DNA from: Lodderomyces elongisporus
Lineage: Eukaryota > Ascomycota > Pichiomycetes > Serinales > Debaryomycetaceae
DNA: 64,000 bases
NCBI RefSeq assembly: GCF_030384665.1
Contig: NC_083680.1
Location: 405,001 to 469,000, forward strand
Reading direction: 5' to 3'
Part shown: positions 27,190-39,839 of the stretch, one piece after another
Numbering within the stretch: position 1 is the stretch's first letter
Layout: each line of letters starts with the position of its first letter
Notes under the pieces: generated by a model
The model's database searches: none
What the model was told of the DNA's origin: nothing
What the model saw: only the letters and a program-made list of their open reading frames with translations
Program-made: the position numbers and the translations under genes

Positions 27190-28641
27190 AAACACGAACC
27201 TAACTTCTCTGGACATGTTTCAACATTGGTGAGTAGGTATGAATGAATGATTTTTCGGAGGTACATATATTTATATGTATATGTATGTAAGTATGTTTGT
27301 AAGTAAGTAAGTAAGTAAGTATGTTTGCAAGAATGTATGTTTGTGTGATTGTATTGGAACGGGATGGTGGCGGTGAAAGGGAGAGAGAGAGGGAAGAAAT
27401 ATCCAGTGATGTTCGATGTGTTGTCGGAGTTACTTAGTGTTGTAGAAAGGGAGTACATGACACAACATCACCTTATAAAAAGAATAGTACTATCGTGACT
27501 TTGCACAAAGAGATCTTGTCTACATGATAGAATTTCCAAGATGTAGAATTACCACATAATAATGCAGATATTTTTATAACAACCAAACCGCTGTTTAGCA
27601 ATTCCCTTGGAGCGTACATGCTTCTTTTAACTATGAAAGATTTCCTCCTTAATTCTTTTTATTTCATTTTATTGTTTCTGGGAGTATGGAAAAATTAATT
27701 TGCTGTTGCATTCAAACAGCAACGGCAGTGAATCTATAGAGGCATATATCGATTAGTGTATATGTCAAGGTTAACATTGATAGCATATGAAAAATCAAAC
27801 TATTCAGTATCATCAGTGAATTTTCTATACTTTGAATCTTTGGTCTACCTGAAAAGCCAAAAAAAATTGGTCCTCTTTGATAATTTAACACGTGTGGCAC
27901 AATTGAAATTAAACAACTCTAGTCATTTGGTTCTTTACCACCTCCCTGCTTCCCTTTCTTCCCTTTCTCCCCTTTCCTCATTCTATAGCTTTCACGGTCT
28001 TAATCAAATATTACACAAAAACATAATTCCGTTAAGCTGTCTGTATGTCTGTCTGTCTGTCTGTCTGACTCTCTGTCTGTGTGTCGTCTCCTTCTTTTTT
28101 TTATCATTCCACTGCCTTCCAAAGCCTCCTTCAACTTCTTTTGTTTCATGATAGTTGCTGGCAGGTATTATCTATAACCGATAAAATTGTCCACTCTTTC
28201 TAGAAATCATGGTTTTAAATGAATTGTATTATATATATATATATATATATATATTTACATAAATATTTATAAAGGATTAAGAAGTACCCTTGGCTAGAAC
28301 ATCGAACAATTGGCCACATTTCTTCTTTCCCTCAGCTTCATTTACTTTCATCACCACCACTTCCTTATAGATACATCCCCCTCCTCTTGGCTTGTTTTCT
28401 CTTCCCCGCCACCCCCTAGGATAGAAAAAGCAAAAGCAAGTATCCGCAAATTTATATCAATTGGTCAACATAATTGCGTAAAATCAATAAGTTCTTTAAC
28501 CCAACCTCAAGCATAAACTTGCATTTTAAAAAGTGAACCAGGTTTTAGCGCATCCATTTACCCATAAACAATACAAAAATATATATAAGTGTTAAGACCT
28601 CTTACCAATTTGAAACAAAAACAAAAGAAGAAGTTTCCAAT
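27190..28641. other. Intergenic ureohydrolase-MAE1, about 1.45 kb
   Basis: No gene is supported. Repeats include GTAA units near 27298-27320, CTGT units near 28039-28082, and a long TA run at about 28231-28254. ORFs at 27756-28151 and 28310-28516 lack protein-like composition. The right part is the MAE1 promoter. Confidence 0.5.
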
Positions 28642-30698
28642 ATGATAAGAGTACCAAAAGCACAATTCAGAATGATGAATCACCCCATCCATAATAGACG
28701 GTCCTCGACAACGACTATGAAGGCAATCAAGACTCCAGTAGGTAGAGATGCAGCCATTAGTCATTTAAAACCCAAAACTACTAGATTATCTACTCAGGGC
28801 CCAGAAGAGTGTCCACTAACAGGTTTCCCTTTGCTCAATTCGCCATTTTACAACAAAGGCTCTGCTTTTAACTTGGAGGAAAGAAAAGCATTCAATTTGG
28901 TGGGACTTTTACCATCACAAGTAAATACTTTAGATGAGCAAGTGACTAGAGCATACGACCAATTCAGAACAAGGAAAGACGATTTGGCGAAAAATTCATT
29001 TATGGACTCATTGAGAGTACAGAATAAGGTCTTGTTTTATCAATTAGTGAAGAGACATGTAAAGGAAATGTTGCCAATCATATACACGCCAACAATTGGT
29101 GACGCAATCGAAGGGTATTCCCACAGATTTAGGAAACCAGAGGGATGTTTTTTGGATATCACCAAGCCGGAAGCAATTGAGGAAAGTTTGGCAAATTTTG
29201 GAAGCGACCAAGACGTAGATGTAGCAGTCATCACCGATGGATCGGCCATACTTGGAATTGGCGACTGGTCTATCCAAGGAATTTTGATGTATGTATAACC
29301 CGTACATTTGACCAAAATCAATTTTTTGTTGTGTAAAGTGAAGAAACATGAAATCCAGTGAATCAAGAATAAGGAAAAAAGGAAAAAACGAAAAAACGAG
29401 AAAACGAAAAAACGTAAAAACGAAAGAGAAACAATCTTTGAGCCAAAAGCATGTTGTACTAACCATTTTATAGTGCCGTTGGAAAGAGCAACATTATTAC
29501 GTTGGCAGGAGGTATCAATCCTAAAAGAATCATTGCAATTGGTGTTGATGTAGGAACCAACAATAAGAAATTGTTAGATGATGAGCTATACATGGGAAAT
29601 AGATTCCCTAGAGTTGAAGGTAAGGAATATTATGATTTCATGGATAAAGTTATCACTGCCTACAAGAATAGGTTTCCTTCGTCAGTGTTGCACTTTGAAG
29701 ATTTCAACACCGATGCCGCGTCGACTTTATTGCACACTTATAGAGATAAGTTAGCATGTTTCAATGATGACATTCAAGGTACCGGATGTGTTGTTGTTGC
29801 GTCGATTAAAGCCGCCCTCAAGGTCTCCAGCCGTAGCTTTACAGACTCCAAATACCTTATTTATGGCGCTGGTTCAGCTGGAATGGGTATAGCAACGCAG
29901 ATTCAGCTTAACTTGGTTACTTCCGGTCTTTCTCTCGAGGAAGCTAGGTCTAAAATATATCTCATGGATAGATATGGGCTCATTACCGACACCACAGAGG
30001 CATCTCCAGCACAACACGATTTTGCCAAGCCCGATCTGGAGTGGGAAGGCATAAACAAGAAGAGTTTAGTTGACGTTATTGCCGAAATTAAACCTACCGT
30101 ACTTATTGGATGCTCGACACAGCCAAAATCGTTTAATGAGCAAGTCGTTAAGGAAATGTACAAGTACAATAAATCACCCATCGTATTTCCACTTTCCAAT
30201 CCAACAAGACTTCATGAGGCTTTCCCAGTTGATATAATGAAATGGACAGACAATAACGCTTTGATAGCTACCGGCTCACCATTCGAGCCTGTAGATGGCT
30301 ACGTCATTTCCGAGAACAACAATTGTTTTTCATTTCCAGGAATTGTTCTTGGTTCAGTTTTAGCCAGATCAACCAAGATAACTGACGAAATGATTTCTGC
30401 CGCTGTCGAGTGTTTGAGCGATATGTCGCCAAAGTTGAAAAATCCTAAAGCAGGGTTGTTACCCGATATAAGCGAGATTCAAGAGGTGAGCGCAAACGTT
30501 GCGACCGCAGTTGTGTTGCAGAGTGTCCGCGAAGGAACAGCAAAAGTCGAAGGAGAGAAAGTACCAAATGATGGGTACGTCAAAGTTCCACGCAGTTTTG
30601 AGAAATGTTTGGAATGGGTTAAGTCCCAAATGTGGACTCCCGAGTATAGACCATATGTAAAGGTTGAGTATGTTCCAGAAATCAAATCACAGTATTAA
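28642..30698 (+). CDS. MAE1: NAD(P)-dependent malic enzyme, mitochondrial (spliced)
   Basis: Exons 28642-29288 and 29474-30698 are separated by a 185-nt intron (GTATGT donor, TACTAAC branch at 29457-29463, TATAG acceptor). Splicing joins AT|T in GILIAVGKSN and gives 623 residues. The enzyme decarboxylates malate to pyruvate. A basic N-terminus (MIRVPKAQFRMMNHPIHNRR) fits a matrix-targeting signal. Catalytic landmarks are IIYTPTIGDAIE with the conserved Tyr, metal-binding FNDDIQGTG, and dinucleotide-binding IYGAGSAGMGIA. Length is near S. cerevisiae Mae1 (669). Without splicing the first exon stops at a TAA shortly after the donor. The intron is unusual for its AAAAACG tandem repeats. It converges on PXL1. 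Confidence 0.96.
29378..29424 (+). repeat. GAAAAAACG-type tandem repeat in the MAE1 intron
   Basis: Five or six degenerate units of 7-9 bp, each A4-6 plus CG, lie between donor and branch point. Poly(A) here, not poly(T), separates them from the usual intron composition. Confidence 0.7.
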
Positions 30699-31109
30699 AG
30701 TGTATAGTAAGTACAAAATTTTATAGAACAAATGGTAAGACACTTTTTTTTTATGCAGTTAGGTTTGATTTTTTTTTTTTCATTTGTATATGTATATATG
30801 TACATATATTTACATACACTTATTTACATACACTTATTTATATACATATGTTTGGCTTTTTGTTATGGAGAAGTAAGATACTGAGAAAGATATAAAATTG
30901 GAGGCGCAAAGTGTATTTTTAATTAATAAATAAGCAGTATGCTTCTTAAAAATTGGTTGGAGTATTGTAGAAACAAAATTGATTCAATGTTAAACATGGT
31001 GTACACTGTTTCAAATGATACAATTATAATACTGGTTCTATTATAAGTCTATATACGCAAACACTCTTATATATATTTATATATATATATATATATATAT
31101 ATACCAAAG
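30699..31109. other. Convergent spacer MAE1/PXL1
   Basis: Shared 3' flank with poly(T), TATATG/TACATA repeats at about 30786-30848 and a TA run at 31070-31102. These are efficiency-element-like 3'-end signals. No gene is seen. Confidence 0.5.
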
Positions 31110-32522
31110 TTATGCATGAAACATCCTTGTTCTTCTTTTTTCAAATTTACTCATCATTTCATCACCACCATAATTACCATTACTATATTGACGTCCTTCC
31201 ATAATTCTTTGTGCATCAGCAGGACACATCACTTTACCTTCAAAAATGTAATAATCTTCTGCCCCGCTTGTACCAATTTGGCAATGACACCATTCACAAC
31301 TCAAGCAATCTATGTGCCACATCTCTTTCACATCATTCTGAATACAAGTACCTTCAATACCTTTTCGGCACTTGTTGCAAATTGTTCCGTTTACCTCACT
31401 ATAATGATGGAAACAGTATGGGTTATCTTCATAAATATAACATTGTACAGACTTATTGAAATGAACTGTACATTCAGGTTCAAAACACTCAAAACATCCA
31501 CGGTGCCATTGCCCAGAAAGTTCACCAGTTTTGGAAAAAACCGGTTTTAAAGATGCTTTTGCATCGTGGTCAACCGTGCCTTTACATGTTCGACAAGGGC
31601 CTGTGCCTGGTAAATGTTTTTGTTCAAACTTTAGTGGTACATGCATTGTTTTATCAGCACTATTGTCCAAGGTATCTACATTTGAAACGTTGGTGACGTC
31701 GTCCTCCTCCGCCTCCTCGTCAAGGTACGGACTACCTTGACTATCCAATTTCATCTCTGATTCGATAGTGTCCAATTCCTTAATGAGGTTAGTAAATTCA
31801 ACAGAGTCCTTGCGAGTGACACTAGACCTTATAGTCTCGTGTGACGATCTCTGGACGTCTGCAAGTTTACCATCGCCAGCACCATCGCCAGCACCATTAC
31901 CAACACTGGAACCTACATCTTCACCTTCACCTTCTATTTTAGTGCGTGTTGGTGAAGTACTGGAATGCACCACGGTAAGTGGTTTAATGGATTCGATCGA
32001 GGCAATAGACATTTCATCAGCATTGCTATCCCTCGAATGAACCGACTTTGCATCTCGTGACACTTGCTCTTCTCTGCAGATTCCATTGATAGTATTGTTA
32101 GTGTCGGTAATGTTATTATAATGATCGTTAACGTTGTTGTTGTTACCATAAATGCTACTGTTGTTATTCTCGTAATCTACGTCATGAACTGTAAATTGTG
32201 GAATTGGGATTTGAGGTTTTTTGGCAACCAAATCTCCGGCTTCACTATGACTTTGAGCAGGAGAAGCAGGCTCAGATTGAGACAAATGCGATTTCAATTG
32301 GTCGAAACTACTGCCTGCACCTCCTTTGATGCTTCTTAATTGATTTTCCAATCTTTCCTCTACTTTTTCTTCATCATCGTCTCCGTAGGATGAGGTTTTC
32401 GACAAAATGGAGCTCACCATTGAGATCTGACTCACACGATTGTTATCATGTTTTGACTCTATATTTAAAAGTTCCAAATTTTGCTGATTTAAGCGCCTCT
32501 CATCCAGTTGGAGCCCATAATC

Positions 32523-32589
<67 letters not shown>

Positions 32590-34607
32590 CCACCACTTTG
32601 TTCTTTTTTATCTTGGTTCTGGAGATTGTCTGAATGTGCATGAAATCCAGTTGTTTGAATTTCCGATGGTAATGCAGTTGATAATGCGGGCGGTGTTTCT
32701 TTGGTTGAAAATTCGGTTTCTACTAGTTTGTGGTTCACAATATCATCTCGTAAATTATCCAATGCGCCGGTTAATTTATCCTCTCTGATTTCTGAGTACC
32801 TCGGTTGTTTACGACCTTGTGTTGTAAATGTTTGATGAGGAGGCATCACTTGCTGGTTAACATTACCATGAGGAGCTTGCTGTTGATTGTAATGATGTTG
32901 CTGATAGGGTTGCTGATGTGGTTGCTGATGTGGTTGCTGATGTGGTTGCTGATGTGGTTGCTGATGTGGTTGCTGATGTGGTTGCTGATGCTGGTGTTGA
33001 TACATAGGTGGTATTGATTGTTTGAATGTAGATGGGAGAGGCCTATGTTGCAGACGTGGTGGACACGCATTATTTGAACTCATAAAATCTTGCTGGTACT
33101 GTTGTGGAAGTTGACGTGGTTGTTGCTGCTTGCCAAACTGTGGGCGAGAATGTGCTTGTGCATTGTGCTGATTGAAATTTTGTCCACTAGGATTTGAGGA
33201 TGGTGCAGTAATTTGAATTTGCGGCATGTGGGGCGTTTGCATCGGTCCATTTGGTCCATGTGGTCCTTGTGGTCCCATAGGTCCTCGAGGTCCTTGAGGT
33301 CCTTGATGCCCATACATTGTATACATTGGATTACCTGGTCCCATCGGCAGCAATGGAGAGTACGGACCAAGTCTTGGGCCACTACCCTGGTGTTGCGATC
33401 CAGGCAGTCCTGGTCTCTGCATTCGTGGATTATTATAGCCTGGACGGAAGGGACTATAATTAGAGTACTGTGAGCGACCTTGTTGTTGTTGTTGTCCCGG
33501 TTGTGGTCCTCCTCCTGTTCCAAGCTGAAAGTTCAACTGTTGATTACCCATTTGTTTCTTCATTTGGTATTGTTGTTGGATTTCTCTTGTCGTTGGGGAA
33601 TGATGTCCTGACAGTCCGCGACGTCCTTGATTTGCTTGGCTTGTTTGGTCTACTTGGTTGGGAGGCGTTAAGTCACTATGCTGTTCCATCTGCGAATTTT
33701 TTGTTGATTGAAACAGAGGCGTGATTGGTTGCTGTTGCTGTTGCTGTTGCTGCAACAGTTTAAATGAGGGAATAGTGCTTTCTACATGCAGTTGGGAAGG
33801 TGGTTGTTTTCTTACTTTTCGCGGGTCAAATGGTTTTTTCCTCTGTTGTTGTTGTTGCTGTTGCTGTTGTATTTGTTGTTGCTGTTGTATTTGTTGTTGT
33901 TGTTGTGGGATCAGAGGGATGGAGTTTTCGATACTATTGGGGTCATTTTCTAACATCTGGTCATTTGTATTCAGGGACACATCAAAGTAATGTTCCGATC
34001 CTGACGAATGACTTATGCTTTGGGTGCGATCAGAGTTAACCTTTGAGTCCATAGATAATGCTGCTCGATCTCTCATGGATATTTCTTCATGATGAGGGTT
34101 AAGTTGGGCATCAGCAGCTTCGTTATTGCTATTACCATTGAGATCAAGTGTCAAATTCTTCACATTCTTTCGAGCAGTGTTGGAAGAGTTTGCAAAAGAC
34201 CTCGAATCTTGAGTAATTGATGCTTCTTCTTGTCCTTGTCTTAGTTCGTCTGTCGCTACAAGATCGTTTCTTTGAGAGTCTCTAGCAAATGCCTGGCTCT
34301 GTTGATTGTGACTTTGCATTTCACGATCCTTGTGTTTATCGTCAAGCAATTTGTTATCGTAATTGTTTCTATCATTGAAGAATGTCTCTGAAGACGTCAT
34401 TGCAGTTTGCAATGGTTGCTCATAGGAGTTGTGAAATGTGGTATTGGTAGCAGAGCTATCTGTTTTATCACCAGTACCATTTCTTCTTGTGAAACTTGAG
34501 TTCATCGACAGAACATTACTTGATTCTGAAGAAGGCGAAGTGGACTTGTGAATGTGCGGCGTTGAAGCAGATGCTGATCTTTGCCCTACATTGTAAGGAT
34601 TTATACT

Positions 34608-34645
<38 letters not shown>

Positions 34646-35006
34646 GCCGTTGTTGCTGTTGTTGATTGTGGGTACGCTTTGAAAGGCTTTCAGTCGACAG
34701 AGCTGTGCCGCTACTGTTGTTTTCCAGAGAAACCCATCTATTTTCCTTTCGATCAATTGGTTGAGACACAGATCGTTTCCCAGATCCAACTGATCGATTA
34801 TCAAACAGGTTACTCGACCCATTGTAATGGAAAGTTCCACCTTTATGCGATGATCCTTTATTGACATCGAATCCTGCTCTTTCGTATACTCCTCTATACT
34901 GATGCTGCGGATTGAATGGAGGGAAGGCATGATCTATAGGTCTTGGAGATTGCTCAGCCTCTCGAATAAAATTTGGGAATGAGTTCATAGTTGCCGATGG
35001 TGACAT
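31110..35006 (-). CDS. PXL1: LIM-domain protein, paxillin-like Pxl1
   Basis: Two C-terminal LIM zinc-binding domains (about 1138-1200 and 1203-1265; CRTC, WHRGCFEC, CFHHY and CNKC, WHIDCLSCEWC) follow a very long disordered region. This fits Pxl1, a Rho-pathway adaptor at sites of polarised growth and the bud neck; S. cerevisiae Pxl1 has 706 residues against 1298 here. The excess is low complexity: several poly-Gln runs (about 117-134 and 365-390), a collagen-like Gly-x-Pro segment (about 562-590), tandem PHQQ units (about 672-700), an Asp run (about 805-828) and Asn-rich stretches. The TFQ-like and basic N-terminal half could hold SH3- or Rho-binding sites, which I cannot place. It diverges from MTC2 across 2.6 kb. 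Confidence 0.8.
32522..32589 (-). repeat. ATC/GAT triplet array coding poly-Asp in PXL1
   Basis: About 22 nearly uninterrupted GAT codons (plus-strand ATC) code an Asp run with one Gly break in the LIM protein. Confidence 0.85.
32908..32991 (-). repeat. 12-bp tandem repeat coding (PHQQ)n in PXL1
   Basis: Six perfect GGTTGCTGATGT units and one variant. This is the second 12-bp coding minisatellite of the window, with no sequence similarity to the VPS72 unit. Confidence 0.85.
34606..34674 (-). repeat. CAA/CAG array coding poly-Gln near the PXL1 N-terminus
   Basis: TTG-dominated triplets on the plus strand code a Gln tract of about 18-20 residues interrupted by Arg. Further Gln arrays lie at about 33730-33758 and 33843-33906. 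Confidence 0.85.
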
Positions 35007-37631
35007 TCTTTATCTTTAAATTCAACAGACTGATGAGTCCCACTAAATGCCTTGGTTTCAGTTTTGATTCTTAATTTTTATTTTTTCTCGAATCGATTAG
35101 TGTACCTTCTCGCGTATGTGTATGTGTAGGTATATATGTATTCGTTTCCTTTCTTCCTTCTTTCTTTCTTTCTTTCTTTCTGTAGTTGTTTGTTTGTTTT
35201 CAACTGAAATCTCCAGAATCTGTTTCTACTTATTACTTTGCAAATAAGAAACAAAGATCTATTATAAAATTATCTGTCCTTTGTTCCTTTTTTTTTCTTT
35301 TTTTCTTTTTTTTTTACTTTTCTTGATTTTAAAGAAATTTGTGAAGTTTGATTTTTTGTTTACTTTATTTTTTTTTCTTTTTTTTCTTTTCTTAATTTTT
35401 TTTTTTTTTTAATTCAACTCTCCACCTCTAAGCCAGTTACCGCGTAGGTGACTGTGTGAGTATGTGTAAGTAAATAAATGGGTTTGCTGAGACTCAAAGC
35501 GGAAATGTAGAGAATGAAAAGTAAAGTAAAGCTCTTTGGCTGAGTATTGTTCTATTTGACGATGGCCAATGGTTGAGTGTAGGTCCAAGCACAAATTCTT
35601 TTATACAAATCTTACTTCGAGGAGCGTCTTTGTCTTTGTCTTTGCTTTGTGTTACAGTTCCAGTTACAGTTCCAGTTACAGTTCTAGTTCCAGTTCCACT
35701 ATCACTTCCAATTGCTGTGCTGTACTGTGCTGTACTGTGCTGTGAAGTCTAGATGGGAATGATGAGAATGTAGAGTTTTTTTTTTTTGCCCCTTCTATAT
35801 TATAGCAGATTAGAGAGAGTTAGAAAGCAATTAGTCGGAGATGATATTGGGCTGGCAGATGAATTGAGTTGAATATTTTGTCATAGCTTTTCTCTTTGTG
35901 TGTGAATCTATGTTCTGTTTAACAAAACACCTACTAATAAAAATTGCACCTTCCTCTTATTCTTTTTTTAATGGATCTTAGTACCCGAAGAAGATGTAGG
36001 AGATGCACAAAATCTCTAAGTTTTAACCAAAATAGATTTTGAACAGGTCGTTATGTGTCTTGTATGGTATTTGGAACTCAATGCTTTAACTACTATTACA
36101 ACCACAAATGCTGCTTCTTGGAGATGCACCCATAAGTCCGTCTTTTTTTTTTTTTTTTTGGTTATGAGCGTCCTAGAGATTTAGAAATATTATTATGTGG
36201 GCTCTTCGACTACTACTACAACAACAACAACAAAGAAAAGAAATAATTTTACTCGATCAAGCAATGCAAAAAATAATACAAGCAATATATGATAAAAATC
36301 GAAGGAAAGTTGAAGTAAAGCCAAATGAAAAGCTAGAGAAAACAAAATTGATGGAAATTTTAAAGGGTCGATTCAAATTATATATATCTATATATCTATA
36401 TATATATATATATTTTTTTTTTTTTGACAATAAACACAAATGTAACGTGTCTTTTGTGCCACAGTGTGTAACTTTTGTGAAGCGCAAGGAAGGATTAAAC
36501 ATAATAGAATAGAAAATGCATTCTTTTCATAAATCTAAGTGAATGATTTTTTTTCTTACTGCCCAGTCTTTGACACGAAGTCACACGTCTTTCACATGAT
36601 TTCTACATGGGGAGAAGGGGAGGGAGGGATTCAAAAATTCATTTTTTTTTTCTAGCCTAGTCTTGTTATTCATTTGTTTTTATTCGTTGTATGCATTTAT
36701 AAAATTACGGAAGAAGAACCAATACAATCATACCTATCGGTTCTTCAAATCACTTGAAATTTTTGTTTTCATTTTTTTTGTGGGCTGACGGGGAAAATGG
36801 CCAATGGGCAATTGGTTGCTCAAGAAGAAAGTGGTAAAATGGAACAGGTAGACACAAGGGAATCACGAGGAAACAACGGAAAAGGAACTTTTTGTTGTAA
36901 TGGCGAATCTTGATTCTTTAAGTTCCCATTTCTAGGGAGAATAGTGGTTTAGAAAAGGACATACCCTCATGCAGCCTTCAAGTAGAATTAGGCGGATTAA
37001 AAAAAAAAAATATCATTATAGTATATCCCAGTTTACAATGTCATTCTTGAAAAAGAAGGAATGTCCTTTTGTTCAACTTTCAATTTTCTCTCACTTTGCT
37101 GTGGATACTTTACCCTAAAAAAAAAAAAATTCTATTGTTCTTTTTTTCTTTCTTTTCTAACTCAGTTGACAGTTCGCTTATAAGGGATTGGCATGGGAAA
37201 AAGGGGCTATGTTCTTCGTCAGTGGTGAGATTAGTATTGACAGTAAGATGTACTTGATGGTTTTTTGTACTTCCTCTCCCCCCCGAAATCTAAACAAATA
37301 TTTTCCTCTGTTTTCAAAGCACACGCGACTTACACAAAACCAGAAAAGGGTATATTGTTGACGGCATAGAAGCTTAACTGTCCATTTTCTGTTTCTTATT
37401 TTTTGTTTTTTCTGTTTCTTACTTTTTTTTTCGCTAGAGACACGTGCTCTTGTCGCAGAGCTAAAATTGGGAGTGCGACGTACTTATTTTTGCGACAAAT
37501 ACTGCAAATGTGGAGGTGAAGATAAAGGAGGAAAATAGCGGGGGTTTTTTTTTCCAAGGAGATGTTTTTAGCAAACAAAGTGGCAAGAGTTACAAGAAAA
37601 CACTCTTGCTTTGTCTCAACAATATGGAAAT
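35007..37631. promoter_or_regulatory. Long divergent spacer PXL1/MTC2, 2.6 kb
   Basis: No gene is supported. It contains (TTTC)n near 35155-35182, poly(T) runs at 35290-35410, CAGTTC/CAGTTA units at about 35655-35700, a ten-base TGCTGTACTG repeat at about 35716-35742, and a TA run near 36380-36412. An ATG-started ORF at 36195-36512 runs through CAA and TA repeats; only its first about 60 codons look even weakly protein-like. The size suggests long regulatory leaders rather than hidden genes. Confidence 0.45.
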
Positions 37632-38990
37632 ATGGATAATGTCTACACTGCATTATCCGCCACATTGATAGCCAAAAAGAGGTTTGTAGTATCTTGCCAA
37701 GATAGTAACAGAGCTATCCAGCTGTTTATCGATGTTATAGTACGAAATAATGGATTCGAACTACCGCAAGACTATGTAGCAATCGATTTATTGCAACATC
37801 AAACAATTGCTCAAGTTGTTGAACAACTGACGTATATTTCAGAAGTTGATAATAAGCTTTATTTTAAGAACATCATTATATGGCAGAATTTACAGCGGAC
37901 ACCAATTGAGTTTCAAAAACAGTTGTACAAATTGATTCTTCAAATTGACAACTATGAAATGAAGAAAGCTGAAATGATTGAAAATTTCCCTGCTAGTATC
38001 ACCATTGATAAAGAAAATTTTCAGCAAGTCTATAAGCCACAACTATTCACAATTGTGCCGTTTTTGGAATTTGAACTCTTTGATGAGAAATTGTACATTT
38101 ATTTAAAGGAGAAGTTTTGGCTCAGTATCAATTTCCCCACCATGGATCATGGATTCGCCACGAAAAACTCACCATCACCATCATCACCATCACCATCACC
38201 ATCACCATCATCAACACCTCCACTTTCACCACCACCACCACAAATGCAAATCGATAAGCGGTTGTCGAACAATTACGAAACAACAATTGTCAAATTGCGA
38301 GAAGAATTAAAGTCTGTTTACATGTCACCCGACATCAAACGGTACGTCTATTCCCTAGTAGTGTTTGTACGATTCCATCGGCTTGCATCCTTGGCACCAA
38401 AGCTGGTTAGACTTCCAACAGCAGCCATTGACTACATACACGATCTATGCAAAACTTTGATTGTATGGGATGCAGAGTTTGCAAATAGTGCAAGAGACAG
38501 GAGAATGGTAGGAGTAGGTGAACAAGGCCAGGATCATGTATCATGTGAGCAAACAACGCATTTGAAAAGAAATTTGTTTGTTACTCCCAATTATGTCAAA
38601 ATTGCATTTCGCAAAGTAGCATACTGGTTGGTTGATTGGGAATACAATAAGCAATTTGTACAGACTGATGATCTCGACAAAAAAGAAACAGAAGCAGAAA
38701 AAGAACTAGAAGCGGAAGGGGCCACAGAAACAGAAACGAAAACAGGAAGAGCACCAGGAAATGGAAAAATAGATGAACAATCCCAATCAGAGATTTTAAA
38801 GGATCAACAGGAACTTGAAAATAAACGATTAGAGATAAGCATGCTCACTGGCGATTGGTACGGTAGTGAATATTACTATGTAAATGAGTATTTAAAAACT
38901 CAAAAGAATGAAAGGGACTACGAAAGTCCTATTGGGTACACGAACAAGATTGTGGAGGAATGTATAGAGTCGGTACGACCGCCATTGTAA
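37632..38990 (+). CDS. MTC2: Mtc2-family protein (maintenance of telomere capping)
   Basis: The 452-residue product resembles S. cerevisiae Mtc2, a poorly understood protein found in genetic screens with the telomere-capping mutant cdc13-1. Comparable blocks are the N-terminal ATLIAKKRFVVSCQDSNRA, a central IKRYVYSLVVFVRFHRLA (Mtc2 has a VRRYILDIMVHLRTHR-like block), FVTPNYVKIAFRKVAYWLVDWEY, and the ending IVEECIESVRPPL. The helical arrangement recalls AAA+ small-domain folds, but no Walker motifs are seen. Insertions of Ser-Pro repeats (about 178-205) and Glu-rich sequence (about 350-395) make it longer than the yeast protein (about 350). I start at the ATG at 37632; the open frame seven codons upstream starts with TTG. 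Confidence 0.75.
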   Translation: MDNVYTALSATLIAKKRFVVSCQDSNRAIQLFIDVIVRNNGFELPQDYVAIDLLQHQTIAQVVEQLTYISEVDNKLYFKNIIIWQNLQRTPIEFQKQLYKLILQIDNYEMKKAEMIENFPASITIDKENFQQVYKPQLFTIVPFLEFELFDEKLYIYLKEKFWLSINFPTMDHGFATKNSPSPSSPSPSPSPSSTPPLSPPPPQMQIDKRLSNNYETTIVKLREELKSVYMSPDIKRYVYSLVVFVRFHRLASLAPKLVRLPTAAIDYIHDLCKTLIVWDAEFANSARDRRMVGVGEQGQDHVSCEQTTHLKRNLFVTPNYVKIAFRKVAYWLVDWEYNKQFVQTDDLDKKETEAEKELEAEGATETETKTGRAPGNGKIDEQSQSEILKDQQELENKRLEISMLTGDWYGSEYYYVNEYLKTQKNERDYESPIGYTNKIVEECIESVRPPL

Positions 38991-39839
38991 ATAATGAATT
39001 TATAGGAAATATGTATATCTAGTAGTGTCCAAAACGACCAAAGAAAGACAAAAAAATAATATAGATATACATATATATATATATATTTTTGAGAAATCAC
39101 GATCCGGCAAGGAATGGATATGGTATTGTTATTAGTAGCAAGTTAATTAAGCAGTGTCGTGTGCGGTGTCCTAAAAAATAGAAATAAAATGACGTCGGCA
39201 GAAGTGGACATAAAAAGAAAAAAAAAAAAGGGGGGGGGGGAGGTTAAAGAAAGTTGGTAGTACTGTCTAATTATTCTGTGTGCGAATCTCTGTTTCGTCC
39301 TCTTTTTCTTTAGCATTATTCTTAAACTGTTCTCTCAGTAATCTCTCTCTCTGTTGTTCATTGTTCATTTTTACTAATTTTCAACAACCGAAAAAAAGTG
39401 GAGGCCAATTTATATTAGCTGCTAATTGATCCTCCAACAACATACATTCAAAACTCACAAACCACCAACTATAACAAACCAAACCCTACAAAATCATTCA
39501 TATACTGAAACATACACATTGAGGTAAAAAAGGAAAAAAAACAAACAAACAAACAAACAAACAAACAAAAAATAAAAGATAATTGAGACAATTTGAGAAA
39601 GCAAAACAGAATCAGAAAAAACCATACAATTAAAAACAAACCGAAAGAGAACTAAACCTAGCTTGAAGTTTTCTTTTTCTTTTTTTTTTTTTTTCGATTG
39701 TTGTGTCTACATTTGCCTTTTTATAATCTTTTATTTCCCATTTCTCCTTCTTTTTTTATAATTGATCAATATATTTTGGACGATACCTATTACTTGTGTC
39801 ACAATTAAAATATTTAAAGCTTAAAAACCATTACCACAG
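38991..39839. promoter_or_regulatory. MTC2-CHC1 spacer and CHC1 promoter
   Basis: No gene is supported. It has a TA run at 39060-39088, a G10 tract at about 39231-39240, ACAA repeats at 39539-39569 and poly(T) near 39675-39694. Confidence 0.5.

Noticed and set aside
27756..28516. Short ORFs upstream of MAE1
   Set aside because: They consist of CT/TG repeat translations and lack protein-like composition.
36195..36512. ATG-started 105-codon ORF
   Set aside because: It runs through CAA and TA repeats and poly(T), ends in low-complexity sequence, and I see no domain.
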